DNA from: Chloroflexota bacterium
GTDB lineage: Bacteria > Chloroflexota > Limnocylindria > Limnocylindrales > CSP1-4
Reading direction: 5' to 3'
Assembly (NCBI GenBank): GCA_021802825.1
Contig: JAJZRG010000006.1
Location: forward strand, 57,402 to 121,401
Length of the DNA: 64,000 nucleotides
The notes beneath the pieces were generated by a model, which did no database searches, was not told the DNA's origin, and worked only from the letters and a program-made list of their open reading frames with translations. The position numbers and the translations under genes are program-made. The first letter of the stretch is position 1; each line of letters begins with the position of its first letter. Positions 34,168-42,304 of this stretch are shown here, piece by piece.

Positions 34168-34982
34168 TGACCGCCGACTACTCCATCCTCGCGGCCCTCG
34201 CCGCGGGCCTGATCTCGTTCCTCTCGCCCTGCGTTCTGCCCCTGGTGCCGGCGTACCTCGGCCAGCTGACCTCGGTCGCCGTCGCCTCGCAGGCCGAGAT
34301 CGGGCGGTCTTCGCGCTGGAATGCCGTCCGCCATGCCCTGCTCTACGTCGCCGGGTTCGGCCTGGTGTTCATGCTGCTCGGCGTCACCGCGACGTTCGCG
34401 GGCGGTGCGCTCGCCCCGTACATGCGCCAGGTCCGGATCGTGGGCGGCGCCGTCCTCGTCCTGCTCGGCCTGAGCCTGGCGGGGATCCTGCGGATCGGCT
34501 TCCTCGAGCGCACCTGGCGGCCCCTGGACACGGGCGCGTCAACCGCGCTCATGACGACAACCGGCGGCATGGCCCTCGGAGCGGCCGACGCGGGCATGGG
34601 AGGCGCGGGCGTCGGCTGGCGCCTCGGCAGCCGGGTCGTGAGCGGGCGGCCCGGGTACGGCACCTCGTTCGCGCTCGGGACGATCTTCGCGCTCGGCTGG
34701 ACGCCGTGCATCGGCGCGTTCCTGGGGTCGGTCATGATGATGGCCGCGGGCTCCGCGGACAAGGTAAGCGGGGCGATCCTGCTGCTCGCCTACACCGCCG
34801 GCCTCGGCATCCCGTTCATCGCCGTCGCCGCGTTCTACGACCGGGCCCGGGGCCCGATGCGCTTCCTCGTCCGACACGGGCGTGCCGTGTCGCTGGCCGG
34901 CGGGCTGTTGATCGCGACATTCGGCGTGGCGATGATGTTTGACATGCTGACGTTCTTCTCCCGCTACGCCTCGTTCGTGTGA
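34167..34982 (+). CDS. ccdA: CcdA-type cytochrome c biogenesis/thiol-disulfide transporter
   Basis: This 271-aa membrane protein carries electrons from cytoplasmic thioredoxin to extracytoplasmic acceptors such as TlpA/ResA. About six hydrophobic segments are present. The redox Cys pair is in FLSPCVLPLVPAYL (first helix) and LGWTPCIGAFLG (fourth helix), as in CcdA/DsbD-beta. An inserted Gly/Ala-rich cytoplasmic loop of about 50 residues (around 115-165) between helices three and four is longer than usual. It overlaps the glutaredoxin gene by one base and the TlpA gene as GTGA. Confidence 0.92.
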   Translation: MTADYSILAALAAGLISFLSPCVLPLVPAYLGQLTSVAVASQAEIGRSSRWNAVRHALLYVAGFGLVFMLLGVTATFAGGALAPYMRQVRIVGGAVLVLLGLSLAGILRIGFLERTWRPLDTGASTALMTTTGGMALGAADAGMGGAGVGWRLGSRVVSGRPGYGTSFALGTIFALGWTPCIGAFLGSVMMMAAGSADKVSGAILLLAYTAGLGIPFIAVAAFYDRARGPMRFLVRHGRAVSLAGGLLIATFGVAMMFDMLTFFSRYASFV

Positions 34983-35728
34983 CCGCCGAGCCCCCCCTCA
35001 GCGAGTCCCCGTCCGACCGCGGGCCTCGCGTCACCGGCCCGTTCAGCCTGCGCCAGCTGGGCGTCGTCGCCGGCGTTGTCGCGATCGCGGCGCTCGCGCT
35101 GTTCGTGGCGACGCGGCCCATCGGGTCAGGCGCGGTATCCGGAGGCACGACGCCCCTTGCCGCGGCCACCCCGTTCCTCGTGGGGAGCCCCACCGTGGGC
35201 CTCTCCCCGGGCGACATCGCTCCGGAGCTGGCGGTGAAGGGCCCTGACGGCTCCCCGGCCCCGCTGCTCGACCTGACCGGCAAGCCCGTCCGGCTCGCGG
35301 ACCTGCGCGGGCGACTGGTGCTGCTCAACTTCTGGGCGACCTGGTGCCCGCCCTGCCAGGCCGAGACGCCGATCCTGCGCGACCTCGACGCCCAGTACCG
35401 CTCGCGAGGCCTCTCGATCGTGGGCATCGCGGTGCAGGAGACGACGCCGGCCGACGTGGCGGCGTACGCGGCGAAGTACGGCATCGGCTACACGATCGGG
35501 TTCGACGCCAGTGCGGACGTCTTCCGCACCTACCAGGTGTTCGCGCTGCCCACACAGGTGCTCATCGGGCCCGATGGCCGGGTACGGAAGGTCATCAACG
35601 GCCCGCTGACGCAGGCCGACGGCAAGACCCTCCTCGAGCCGCTGCTGCCGCTGGTGTCGGGCGCCCCTGCCGCATCCGCGGCTGTCGGCTCCTCCGTCCC
35701 CGCTCCGAGCGCCACGGCTGCGCCCTGA
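34979..35728 (+). CDS. TlpA/ResA-like membrane-anchored thioredoxin
   Basis: This 249-aa protein has an N-terminal signal anchor (about residues 27-45) and an extracytoplasmic thioredoxin fold: LNFWATWCPPCQAETPILRD (WCPPC), AVQETTPADV and cis-Pro in VFALPTQVLIGPDG. The C terminus is an Ala/Ser/Pro tail. It is the expected partner of CcdA, reducing apocytochrome c or other secreted disulfides. GTG at 34979 overlaps the ccdA stop as GTGA. Confidence 0.92.
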   Translation: MTAEPPLSESPSDRGPRVTGPFSLRQLGVVAGVVAIAALALFVATRPIGSGAVSGGTTPLAAATPFLVGSPTVGLSPGDIAPELAVKGPDGSPAPLLDLTGKPVRLADLRGRLVLLNFWATWCPPCQAETPILRDLDAQYRSRGLSIVGIAVQETTPADVAAYAAKYGIGYTIGFDASADVFRTYQVFALPTQVLIGPDGRVRKVINGPLTQADGKTLLEPLLPLVSGAPAASAAVGSSVPAPSATAAP

Positions 35729-35774
35729 GGCCGCCGCACGCCACGCCCGCCCGCTGCGGCGAACCCATCAGGCC

Positions 35775-36641
35775 CTACAGCGCGTCGAACCGGAAGCGGT
35801 CGCGATCGGGCGTCAGCTTGCCGACCGGCGCCCGCAACTCGTGCGAGAGGACCACGATCCAGTCGTCCTCGACGGCCCGCCGGAACAGCTCGCCCTTCAC
35901 CGCGACCGAGTCCAGCGGGAAGTCGTCGAACGAGGTCACCCAGCGCGGGTTCGCCGACCACGGGCGCATCGCGAGATCCCCGAAGAACGCGACCGTCTTC
36001 GCGCCCGCTCCAGACCCTCGGACCACCACCGCCTGGTGCCCGGCCGAGTGCCCGCCGGTGCGCACCACCGACACGCCCGGCAGCAGCTCGCGGTCGCCCG
36101 CGGCCCAGCCCTCCGCGCCCCAGTCCGCGACGAGCCGCAGCTCGGGCTGGTCGTACGAGGCGAGCACACGCGAGTTCCCCGAGAGGGCCATCTCCCACTC
36201 CGCGCGCTGCGCGACGATCCTCGCCCGCGGGAACGCCTTCGTGCCGTCGGCGAGGAGCAGCCCGCCCGCATGGTCGTAGTGGAGGTGGCTCATCGCCACG
36301 AGGTCCACGGACCCGGGATCGAATCCCGCCTCGCGCAGCCTCGGCACGACGGGCCTGCCCTCGTAGCCGCGCATCGCGCGGTTCTTGGCGTCCAGGCGCT
36401 CGCCGATGCCGGTCTCGACCAGCACCCGTCCGGCCGGCGTCTCGACCAGCAGGCAATTGAGCGCCTGCGTCAGCCGCCGGTGCTCGTCGAGCTCGGCCTC
36501 GGCCCAGGGGCGCCACAGCACCCACGGCACGGGCCCGAGCAGGGTGCCCGCGTCGGAGCGGAACGTGCCCGCCTGGATGAGGGCAACCGTCGTCCCGCCG
36601 CCCAGGTCGGCCCGCCAGTGGACCGCGTCGTTGATCGCCAT
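35775..36641 (-). CDS. MBL-fold metallo-hydrolase
   Basis: This 288-aa protein of the metallo-beta-lactamase superfamily has the metal motif MSHLHYDHAGGL (HxHxDH, near residue 117), a later metal His in GGHSAGHQAVVV, Asp in VAFFGDLAM and the final His in VVLSHE. It resembles lactonase/AttM-like or uncharacterised MBL enzymes. The substrate cannot be assigned. It starts 4 bases after the end of dcd on the same strand, so it is likely in the nrdR-dcd operon. Confidence 0.87.
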   Translation of the reverse strand: MAINDAVHWRADLGGGTTVALIQAGTFRSDAGTLLGPVPWVLWRPWAEAELDEHRRLTQALNCLLVETPAGRVLVETGIGERLDAKNRAMRGYEGRPVVPRLREAGFDPGSVDLVAMSHLHYDHAGGLLLADGTKAFPRARIVAQRAEWEMALSGNSRVLASYDQPELRLVADWGAEGWAAGDRELLPGVSVVRTGGHSAGHQAVVVRGSGAGAKTVAFFGDLAMRPWSANPRWVTSFDDFPLDSVAVKGELFRRAVEDDWIVVLSHELRAPVGKLTPDRDRFRFDAL

Positions 36642-36645
36642 CGCG

Positions 36646-37266
36646 TCAGCCCTCGGCCGGCTTCGCGGCAGGACCGCCCCGCGCTCCCGGGTCGGCGTCG
36701 CGCAGCCGGTCGGTGTGGATCGCGGACGCGGTGGGCTGGCGCTGGCCCTGGTACTTCGAGCCCAGCGACTTCGACCCGTACGGGCGCTCTACGGGCGAGC
36801 TCATCCGCATGAAGCTGATCTGACCGATCCGCATCCCGGCGTAGAGCGCGATCGGCAAGGTGGCCACGTTCGAGAGCTCGAGGGTGACCGTGCCCCTGAA
36901 GCCCGGGTCCACGTACCCGGCCGTGGAGTGTATGACCAGGCCCAACCGACCGAGCGAGCTGCGCCCCTCGAGCCGGGCGACGATGTCGTCCGGCAGCTCC
37001 ACCCACTCCCTCGTCTGGCCCAGCACGAACTCGCCCGGGTGCAGAATGAACGGCTCGTCGCCGCTGATCGAGAGCAGTTCGGTCAGGTCGGGCTGTGGCG
37101 TACGCGGGTCGATGTAGGCGTAGCGGTTGTTGCGGAACACGCGGAACGAGGCGTCGAGGTGCAGGTCCACGGAGCTCGGCTGGAGGTCCACCGGGTCGTA
37201 CGGGTCGATGCGGATGTGACCGGCCTCGAGCTCGGCGCGGATGTCGCGGTCCGCGAGCACGCTCAT
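36646..37266 (-). CDS. dcd: dCTP deaminase, probably bifunctional (dUMP-forming)
   Basis: This 206-aa trimeric beta-barrel enzyme makes dUTP (or directly dUMP) from dCTP for dTTP synthesis. Signature stretches are [36 protein letters not shown] and [20 protein letters not shown], which resemble the actinobacterial bifunctional dCTP deaminase/dUTPase more than E. coli Dcd. The C-terminal region [13 protein letters not shown] is conserved. Its ATG overlaps the nrdR stop as ATGA. This couples deoxynucleotide supply to the ribonucleotide reductase regulator. Confidence 0.93.
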   Translation of the reverse strand: MSVLADRDIRAELEAGHIRIDPYDPVDLQPSSVDLHLDASFRVFRNNRYAYIDPRTPQPDLTELLSISGDEPFILHPGEFVLGQTREWVELPDDIVARLEGRSSLGRLGLVIHSTAGYVDPGFRGTVTLELSNVATLPIALYAGMRIGQISFMRMSSPVERPYGSKSLGSKYQGQRQPTASAIHTDRLRDADPGARGGPAAKPAEG

Positions 37267-37748
37267 CGGTTGGGCTTCCCCTTCTTCACGATGGGTCCCT
37301 CCGCGAACAGGTTGTCCACCTCGCGCTTGAGGTCCTCAAGGTCCTGGAAGCTCTGGTAGACCGAGGCGAACCGGATGTAGGCGATGTGGTCGAGCGACCG
37401 GAGGCGGTCCATGGCGAGCGCCCCCACCCGCGAGCTCGGCACCTCCGACTGGCCGGCCGACCGCAGCTCGGCCTCGATGCCGTCCGCGGCGCGCTCGGCG
37501 GCGTCGTCCGGCACGGGGCGGCGGGTCAGCGCCTTGCGAAGCCCCAAGGCCAGCTTGTCGCGGTCGAACTCCTGACGAGTGCCGTCGCGCTTGACCACGA
37601 CCAGCCGGGCCGCCTCGACGCGCTCGTAGGTCGTGAAGCGGGCCATGCAGGACGGGCACTCGCGGCGACGGCGGATGGTCGTGGACTCGTCGAGATCGCG
37701 TGAGTCAACGACCCGGGTGTCATGGTTCCCGCACTGCGGGCAGCGCAT
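37263..37748 (-). CDS. nrdR: Transcriptional repressor NrdR
   Basis: This 161-aa regulator represses ribonucleotide reductase genes when dATP and ATP fill its ATP-cone. An N-terminal zinc ribbon has [17 protein letters not shown] and [16 protein letters not shown]. The ATP-cone begins [20 protein letters not shown]. The start at 37748 follows GGAGG and gives the conserved N terminus. The gene is followed by dcd (ATGA overlap) and an MBL-fold gene. Upstream lies a pair of inverted-repeat sequences resembling NrdR boxes, so autoregulation is likely. Confidence 0.95.
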   Translation of the reverse strand: MRCPQCGNHDTRVVDSRDLDESTTIRRRRECPSCMARFTTYERVEAARLVVVKRDGTRQEFDRDKLALGLRKALTRRPVPDDAAERAADGIEAELRSAGQSEVPSSRVGALAMDRLRSLDHIAYIRFASVYQSFQDLEDLKREVDNLFAEGPIVKKGKPNR

Positions 37749-37762
37749 CGTTCCTCCTGCTG

Positions 37763-37813
37763 CACCACTACTGCTTGTGGTGCGACGGCAGCATACCACT
37801 ACATACTGGGTGG
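37763..37813. promoter_or_regulatory. Putative pair of NrdR boxes
   Basis: CACCAC (37763-37768) and GTGGTG (37777-37782) form one dyad. A second, imperfect dyad ACCACTACATACTGGGT lies at 37795-37811. Both contain ACCACTAC, and the two copies start exactly 31 bp apart (37764 and 37795), three helical turns. Paired boxes at this spacing in front of nrd genes are the known NrdR operator arrangement. They sit 15-65 bp upstream of the nrdR start. Confidence 0.55.
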
Positions 37814-37814
37814 A

Positions 37815-38435
37815 TCAGGCTGGCGGAGTCTCCTCCGCGGCCGTCAGCAGCTCCTCGTCGAGGTCCGGCGTCGGGATCCCCCCGGGCCACTCGCCGGCCG
37901 ACGCCGGCATCGCCCGCACGTCCGCCGGGCTGAGGCCCGCGACACCCGCCACGACTCGGCGCACGGCGTCGCGCGCGTGGCGGAGGCCTAGGGTGCCGCG
38001 CTTGAGCGCAACGTGCGCCTCCGTTCCGGCCGAGCGGTTCCGGCTGGCCGCCAGCGACTCGACCCCGTGGCCGGCCATGTCGGCGGCGCGCACGGCGCGG
38101 TCCAGCTCCCACAGCAGCTGCGCCACGCGGCCCGACAGGGCGGCCGGGGGCTTGATCGTCCGCGCCTCCCTGGCCAGCGCCCGCAGGGCGGTTCGGGCGG
38201 CGTCGAGCTCCGAGGCGAGCTCGGCCGGGTCGCGCGCCGCTCGGCGCACGTCATCGAGGCGCCCGACCAGGGGGTCCACGACCGTGGCCAGCCGCCGCTC
38301 GATGCCTGCGAAGTCGGCCTGGAGGCGCAGCAGCTCGCGCGTGCTCCCGGCGAGCGACCAGATGCGCCGCACGACGATCGCGGCGACCACCGACAGTGCG
38401 GCGAGGGCGACCAGCCACAGGAGCGTGCCCGCCAT
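37815..38435 (-). CDS. Hypothetical membrane-anchored coiled-coil protein
   Basis: This 206-aa protein has one N-terminal membrane helix (about residues 3-22) and then long amphipathic helices rich in Ala, Arg and Leu (RLQADFAGIERRLATVV, ARTALRALAREARTIK). The C terminus is acidic and Pro-rich. No family could be named with confidence; DUF948-like proteins share this outline. The ATG at 38435 follows GGGGAGACGAG. It lies 20 bases downstream of etfA on the same strand and ends just before the divergent-looking nrdR control region. Confidence 0.6.
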   Translation of the reverse strand: MAGTLLWLVALAALSVVAAIVVRRIWSLAGSTRELLRLQADFAGIERRLATVVDPLVGRLDDVRRAARDPAELASELDAARTALRALAREARTIKPPAALSGRVAQLLWELDRAVRAADMAGHGVESLAASRNRSAGTEAHVALKRGTLGLRHARDAVRRVVAGVAGLSPADVRAMPASAGEWPGGIPTPDLDEELLTAAEETPPA

Positions 38436-38455
38436 CTCGTCTCCCCGCTGCCCGC

Positions 38456-39433
38456 TCAGGCGCCGCGACGGGTGCGGATCTCGGCGGCCAGCGCCGGTCC
38501 CACCTCGAACAGGTCGCCGATGACGAACAGGTCCGCGATCTCGCCCACCGGCGCGTCCGGGTCGCGGTTGATCGCTATGACCGTCTGGGAGCCCTGCATC
38601 CCGGCCCGGTGCTGCATCGCGCCCGACACCCCGAGGCTCAGGTACAGCGCGGGGCGGACCACCTTGCCCGTCTGGCCGATCTGCCGGGCGTACGGGATCC
38701 AGCCCGCGTCCACCGCCGCACGGGACGCGCCCGTGACCCCGCCAAGGAGCGACGCCAGCTCGTCCACGAGCGCGAAGCCCTCGGGCCCGCCGACGCCGCG
38801 GCCGCCCACCACGACGATCTTCGCCTCCTCGAGCGACGCCTCGGCGCCCGCCTCGGCGACACGGTCCAGCACGCGCGGGGCCGGGACCAGCGGGGCGCCC
38901 AGCGGCTCGCGGACCTCGACCGCGCCGGGCGTGCCGCGCTCGGCGGCGTCCATGGCCCCAGAGCGCACGGTGACGATGGCGGCCGGGCCGTCCACCGTGC
39001 TGCGGGTGATCGCCTTGCCGGCGAGGACCATCGCCTCGACGACCAGCTGGCCGTCCGCCCAGGCGGCGCCGGACGCATTGGCGAGGACGCCCCAGCCCAG
39101 CGCGCCGCACAGCAGGCCGGCCACGTCGCGGCCGTCATTGGTGACCCCCGCCAGCACGTGGGTCACACCCTCGTCAGCCAGTCGGCGAGCCTCGGCGGCG
39201 GCGTGCGGGGCCCAGGCCTCGTCAGCGGCAGCGGCGCTCGACACGCTGACGACCCGAGGGAGGTAGGCGGCGAGCTCGGCGGCGGCCGTGTCCGGGGCGC
39301 CGTCCACGACCAGCCCCAGCGCCGAGCCCCCGCTGCTGGCGGCCAGACCCGCGGCCAGCGTGGCGATCTCCGCGGAGAGCTTCGTGAGCTGGCCGTCGGC
39401 GACCTCGGCCACGACGAGCAGCATCGGTGCCAT
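38456..39433 (-). CDS. etfA: Electron transfer flavoprotein alpha subunit
   Basis: This 325-aa FAD-binding subunit of ETF takes electrons from acyl-CoA dehydrogenases. The N-terminal domain begins MLLVVAEVADGQL. The C-terminal FAD domain has VVGGRGVGGPEGF, GWIPYARQIGQTGKVVRPAL and YLSLGVSGAMQHRAGM, then VIAINRDPDAPVGEIADLFV, which is the classic alpha-subunit signature. The ATG at 39433 shares its A with the etfB stop (TGATG). Together with etfB and the acyl-CoA dehydrogenase it forms a fatty- or branched-acid oxidation unit. Confidence 0.95.
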   Translation of the reverse strand: MAPMLLVVAEVADGQLTKLSAEIATLAAGLAASSGGSALGLVVDGAPDTAAAELAAYLPRVVSVSSAAAADEAWAPHAAAEARRLADEGVTHVLAGVTNDGRDVAGLLCGALGWGVLANASGAAWADGQLVVEAMVLAGKAITRSTVDGPAAIVTVRSGAMDAAERGTPGAVEVREPLGAPLVPAPRVLDRVAEAGAEASLEEAKIVVVGGRGVGGPEGFALVDELASLLGGVTGASRAAVDAGWIPYARQIGQTGKVVRPALYLSLGVSGAMQHRAGMQGSQTVIAINRDPDAPVGEIADLFVIGDLFEVGPALAAEIRTRRGA

Positions 39434-40218
39434 CAGATCAGCCTCCGGTCGGCGAGGAAGTCGGCGATCTCGCGGGCGGCGTCGGCGGCCGCGCCCGTGA
39501 TCGTGCGCCCGGCGGCGCGCCCGGGCGGCGGCTGGACCTCGAGCACGCGGCTTGGCCACTGGCCGTCAGGCGGGAGCAGCTCCTCGCCGAGATCCGCGAG
39601 GGAGAGCGTCGTGATCTGGCGGCTGCGCGCGGACATGATCCCCTTGAGGGTCGGGTAGCGCGGGGTGCCGAGCGCCTGCGTGCACGAGATGACGGCCGGC
39701 ATCGGCGCCTCGAGCACGTCGTAGCCCTTGGCGGACAGCCGCCGGACGCGGACGGCCCGGCTGGCCTCGTCGGGCTCGATCAGGGCGGCAGCCGACACCA
39801 GCGGCAGACCCAGGCGCGCCGCGACGCCGGCGGTCACCGCGCCGCCCGCGCCGTCGGAGGTGTCCAGGCCGCCCAGCAGCAGGTCGAACTCCTGCGTCGC
39901 GGCGGCCGACGCGAGCACGCGGATGGTCGTGGGGATGTCGGCCCCGGGCAGCGCGGCGTCAGCGACCAGCACGCCCCGCGTCGCGCCCATCGCGAGCGCC
40001 TTGCGCATCGTCTCGATGCCCGTGGTCGGCGCCATGGTCAGGATCGCCACCTCGCCGCCCAGCCTCTCCACGAGCTGGAGCGCCGCCTCGAGACCGTACT
40101 CGTCGTTGCCGTTGACGACGGTGGGCGAGGCCGCACGGTCGAGGCGGAGGTTGGGGCCCAGCCGCTCGGCGTTCGCCGCCGGGTCCGGCACGGGCTTGGT
40201 CATGACGAGGATTCGCAC
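39433..40218 (-). CDS. etfB: Electron transfer flavoprotein beta subunit
   Basis: This 261-aa subunit has KPVPDPAANAERL at the start, VNGNDEYGLEAALQLVE, then ALAMGATRGVLVAD and LLLGGLDTSDGAGGAVTAGV, the beta-subunit region contacting the cofactor/AMP site, and AVISCTQALGTPRYPTLKGI. The recognition-loop area for dehydrogenases is present. It starts with GTG. The upstream acyl-CoA dehydrogenase ends 33 bases away, and etfA follows with a one-base overlap. Confidence 0.95.
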   Translation of the reverse strand: MRILVMTKPVPDPAANAERLGPNLRLDRAASPTVVNGNDEYGLEAALQLVERLGGEVAILTMAPTTGIETMRKALAMGATRGVLVADAALPGADIPTTIRVLASAAATQEFDLLLGGLDTSDGAGGAVTAGVAARLGLPLVSAAALIEPDEASRAVRVRRLSAKGYDVLEAPMPAVISCTQALGTPRYPTLKGIMSARSRQITTLSLADLGEELLPPDGQWPSRVLEVQPPPGRAAGRTITGAAADAAREIADFLADRRLI

Positions 40219-40251
40219 GCGTTCGCGCTCCTGGGCTGTGGAAACCCGACG

Positions 40252-41427
40252 TCAGCTCCGCGAGAGGAGCGACCGGGCGACGATGAGGCGCTGGATCTGC
40301 TGGGTGCCCTCGTAGAGCTGGGTGATCTTCGCGTCGCGCATCATCCGCTCGACGGGGTACTCGTCGATGTAGCCGTACCCGCCGAAGACCTGGACCGCAT
40401 CGGTGGTCACGCGCATCGCGGTGTCCCCGGCCACGAGCTTGGCGATGGCCGCCCAGCGCGCGGCGTCGGCGGTCCCGGCCTCGATCTCCTCGCACGCGGT
40501 GTAGAGCAGGTGACGGGCCGCCTCGGTCGAGGCGTCCATGTCGGCGAGGAGTGCCTGGATCATCTGGAGCTCGCCGATGGGCCGGCCGAACTGCTTGCGC
40601 TGGTTGGCGTAGGCCGCCGCGGCCTCGACCGCCCCCTGGGCGATGCCCACCGCCTGGGCAGCGATGCCGGGCCGCGAGCGCTCGAACGTCTGCATCGCGA
40701 TGGCGAAGCCCTGCCCCTCCTCGCCCAGGCGGTTTGCCACCGGGACGCGCAGGCGGTCGAACGCGAGCTCCGCGGTGGGCGAGCCGCGCACACCCATCTT
40801 GTGCTCGGTCCGCGCCACCTTGAAGCCGGGCCGGTCGGTCTCGACAAGGATGGCGGACAGCCGACGGCTGGGCTTGGGAGCCTCGGGGTTGGTCACCGCG
40901 AACACGACGACGTAGTCCGCGATGCTCGCGTGGCTGATGAACCGCTTGCCGCCGTCGATCACGTAGTCGTCGCCGTCGCGGACGGCGCGGGTCCGGATCC
41001 CCGACGGGTCCGACCCGGCGTCGGGCTCGGTCAGGGCGAAGGCGATCAGCTTCTCGCCCGACGCGAGGCCCGGCAGCCAGCGGTCCTGCTGCTCCTCGGT
41101 GCCGGCGATCTGGATCGGGATAGCCCCCAGCGACTGGACCGCCAGGATCAGCCCCGTCGTCGCACATGCGCGGCTGAGCTGCTCGATGGCGAGGATGAGC
41201 GTGAGGAGGTCCGCGCCCAGGCCGCCGTGCCGCTCGGCGAACGGGATGGCGAAGACGTCATGCTCGGCGAGGAGCTGGCGGATGTCCTCCGGGAAGGTCC
41301 CCTCGCGGTCGATGGCGGCCGCCCGCGGCGCCACGCGCTCGTCGGCAAGGACGCGCACGGCCTCGCGCAGGAGGAGCTGCTCCTCCGTGAGCCGCGTCGA
41401 GCCGAGGACCGGACCATTGTGGGTCAC
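40252..41427 (-). CDS. Acyl-CoA dehydrogenase
   Basis: This 391-aa flavoenzyme introduces an alpha-beta double bond into an acyl-CoA and passes electrons to ETF. The FAD-contact signature is FALTEPDAGSDPSGIRTRAV. The catalytic Glu is expected in ITQLYEGTQQIQRLIVARSL, placed as in short/branched-chain dehydrogenases, and the preceding FGGYGYIDEYPVERMMRDAK is canonical. Chain-length specificity is not decidable by eye. It heads the acad-etfB-etfA set; the hypothetical coiled-coil gene follows. Confidence 0.93.
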   Translation of the reverse strand: MTHNGPVLGSTRLTEEQLLLREAVRVLADERVAPRAAAIDREGTFPEDIRQLLAEHDVFAIPFAERHGGLGADLLTLILAIEQLSRACATTGLILAVQSLGAIPIQIAGTEEQQDRWLPGLASGEKLIAFALTEPDAGSDPSGIRTRAVRDGDDYVIDGGKRFISHASIADYVVVFAVTNPEAPKPSRRLSAILVETDRPGFKVARTEHKMGVRGSPTAELAFDRLRVPVANRLGEEGQGFAIAMQTFERSRPGIAAQAVGIAQGAVEAAAAYANQRKQFGRPIGELQMIQALLADMDASTEAARHLLYTACEEIEAGTADAARWAAIAKLVAGDTAMRVTTDAVQVFGGYGYIDEYPVERMMRDAKITQLYEGTQQIQRLIVARSLLSRS

Positions 41428-41602
41428 GGCCGCATCCTACCAGCGTCGGGGCGCCCTCAAGCGGTCATGGGCCATCCGGGGTTTGCGGCCATAGGCACAT
41501 CGGCCATCGTGACACCAGCCCGCGAGACGCCTAGGCTGAGCGCTCCGACAGGCGTCCCCGCCGCGGGGGTCCGGTTGGCGCCGTCGGACGGAGGGCGCCA
41601 CC

Positions 41603-41809
41603 ATGGACTCGCTGCTGCTCCTCGGCCTCGCCATCGGCCTCCTGGTCATCGTCGTCTGGGCCCTCTCCATCGCTGGGCGGCCTCGGGATGACGCCGACAC
41701 CGGCCTTGCCACGTCCACGGAGGGCATGACGATCTGCCCGCGCTGTGGGATGGGCAACCTGTGGACGTCGCGCCTGTGCTCGGCGTGCGGGAACGCCCTC
41801 AAGGGCTGA
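41603..41809 (+). CDS. Small membrane protein with C-terminal zinc ribbon
   Basis: This 68-aa protein has one N-terminal hydrophobic helix (LLLLGLAIGLLVIVVWAL) and a C-terminal zinc-ribbon motif ICPRCGMGNLWTSRLCSACG (CxxC...CxxC). It is hypothetical. The shape fits small adaptor or sensor proteins, but nothing around it indicates a role. It stands alone between convergent-type neighbours, and no strong ribosome site is visible apart from GGAGGG about 15 bases upstream. Confidence 0.6.
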   Translation: MDSLLLLGLAIGLLVIVVWALSIAGRPRDDADTGLATSTEGMTICPRCGMGNLWTSRLCSACGNALKG

Positions 41810-42304
41810 CTCCGGCTCGACCGAGGACCACGGAACCATTGCCTACTGGAACCGCGTCGCGTCGGTGTCGGTGATCCGGGGCACCAGCGGCAGCGCGGCC
41901 GCCACCACGCCCACCGCACCCGCGCTCGCCGCCATCAGCAGGGCCACCAGGCCGAGGTCCGGACCGGCCCGTCAGGCGCAGCAGCGCGAATGGTGTGCGC
42001 CTCTCGAGCAGGCCCCGAGCGTCGAGGGGGCTTCGAAGCACGCGCGCGGGCGCCCTTCGCCAGGCGAGTGAACGGACGCGCGCCAGTGTGCCCCCGCTCG
42101 ATTCGCGAGGCACCCGACACTCAGGGCGCATGTACGGTTCGGCAGGCGGTTGGGCGCACCCGTCGGTGCGTCAGGCCACTCGCGGGGCGAGCGGGCTGCG
42201 ATCGGCCGCGGGGCGGCGTGTCCGACCACTCGCAGGGCGAGCAGAGAGCGAGCGGGCAGCGAGCCGGCAGCGATCCGCCCCACTCCGCGTGACGACGAGC
42301 CCCG
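41810..42304. other. Intergenic stretch with two repeated hairpins
   Basis: No convincing gene was found. A minus-strand frame at 41843-41971 encodes a hydrophobic stretch (LVALLMAASAGAVGVVAAAL) before a TAG, possibly a small membrane peptide or gene relic. Two hairpins, CTCGCGGGGCGAG (42179-42191) and CTCGCAGGGCGAG (42229-42241), lie in matching 16-base contexts 50 bp apart. They are just downstream of the electron-transfer gene on the minus strand. Confidence 0.5.

Noticed and set aside
39427..41691. 750-codon plus-strand frame across etfB and the acyl-CoA dehydrogenase
   Set aside because: Shadow of well-defined genes with canonical motifs.
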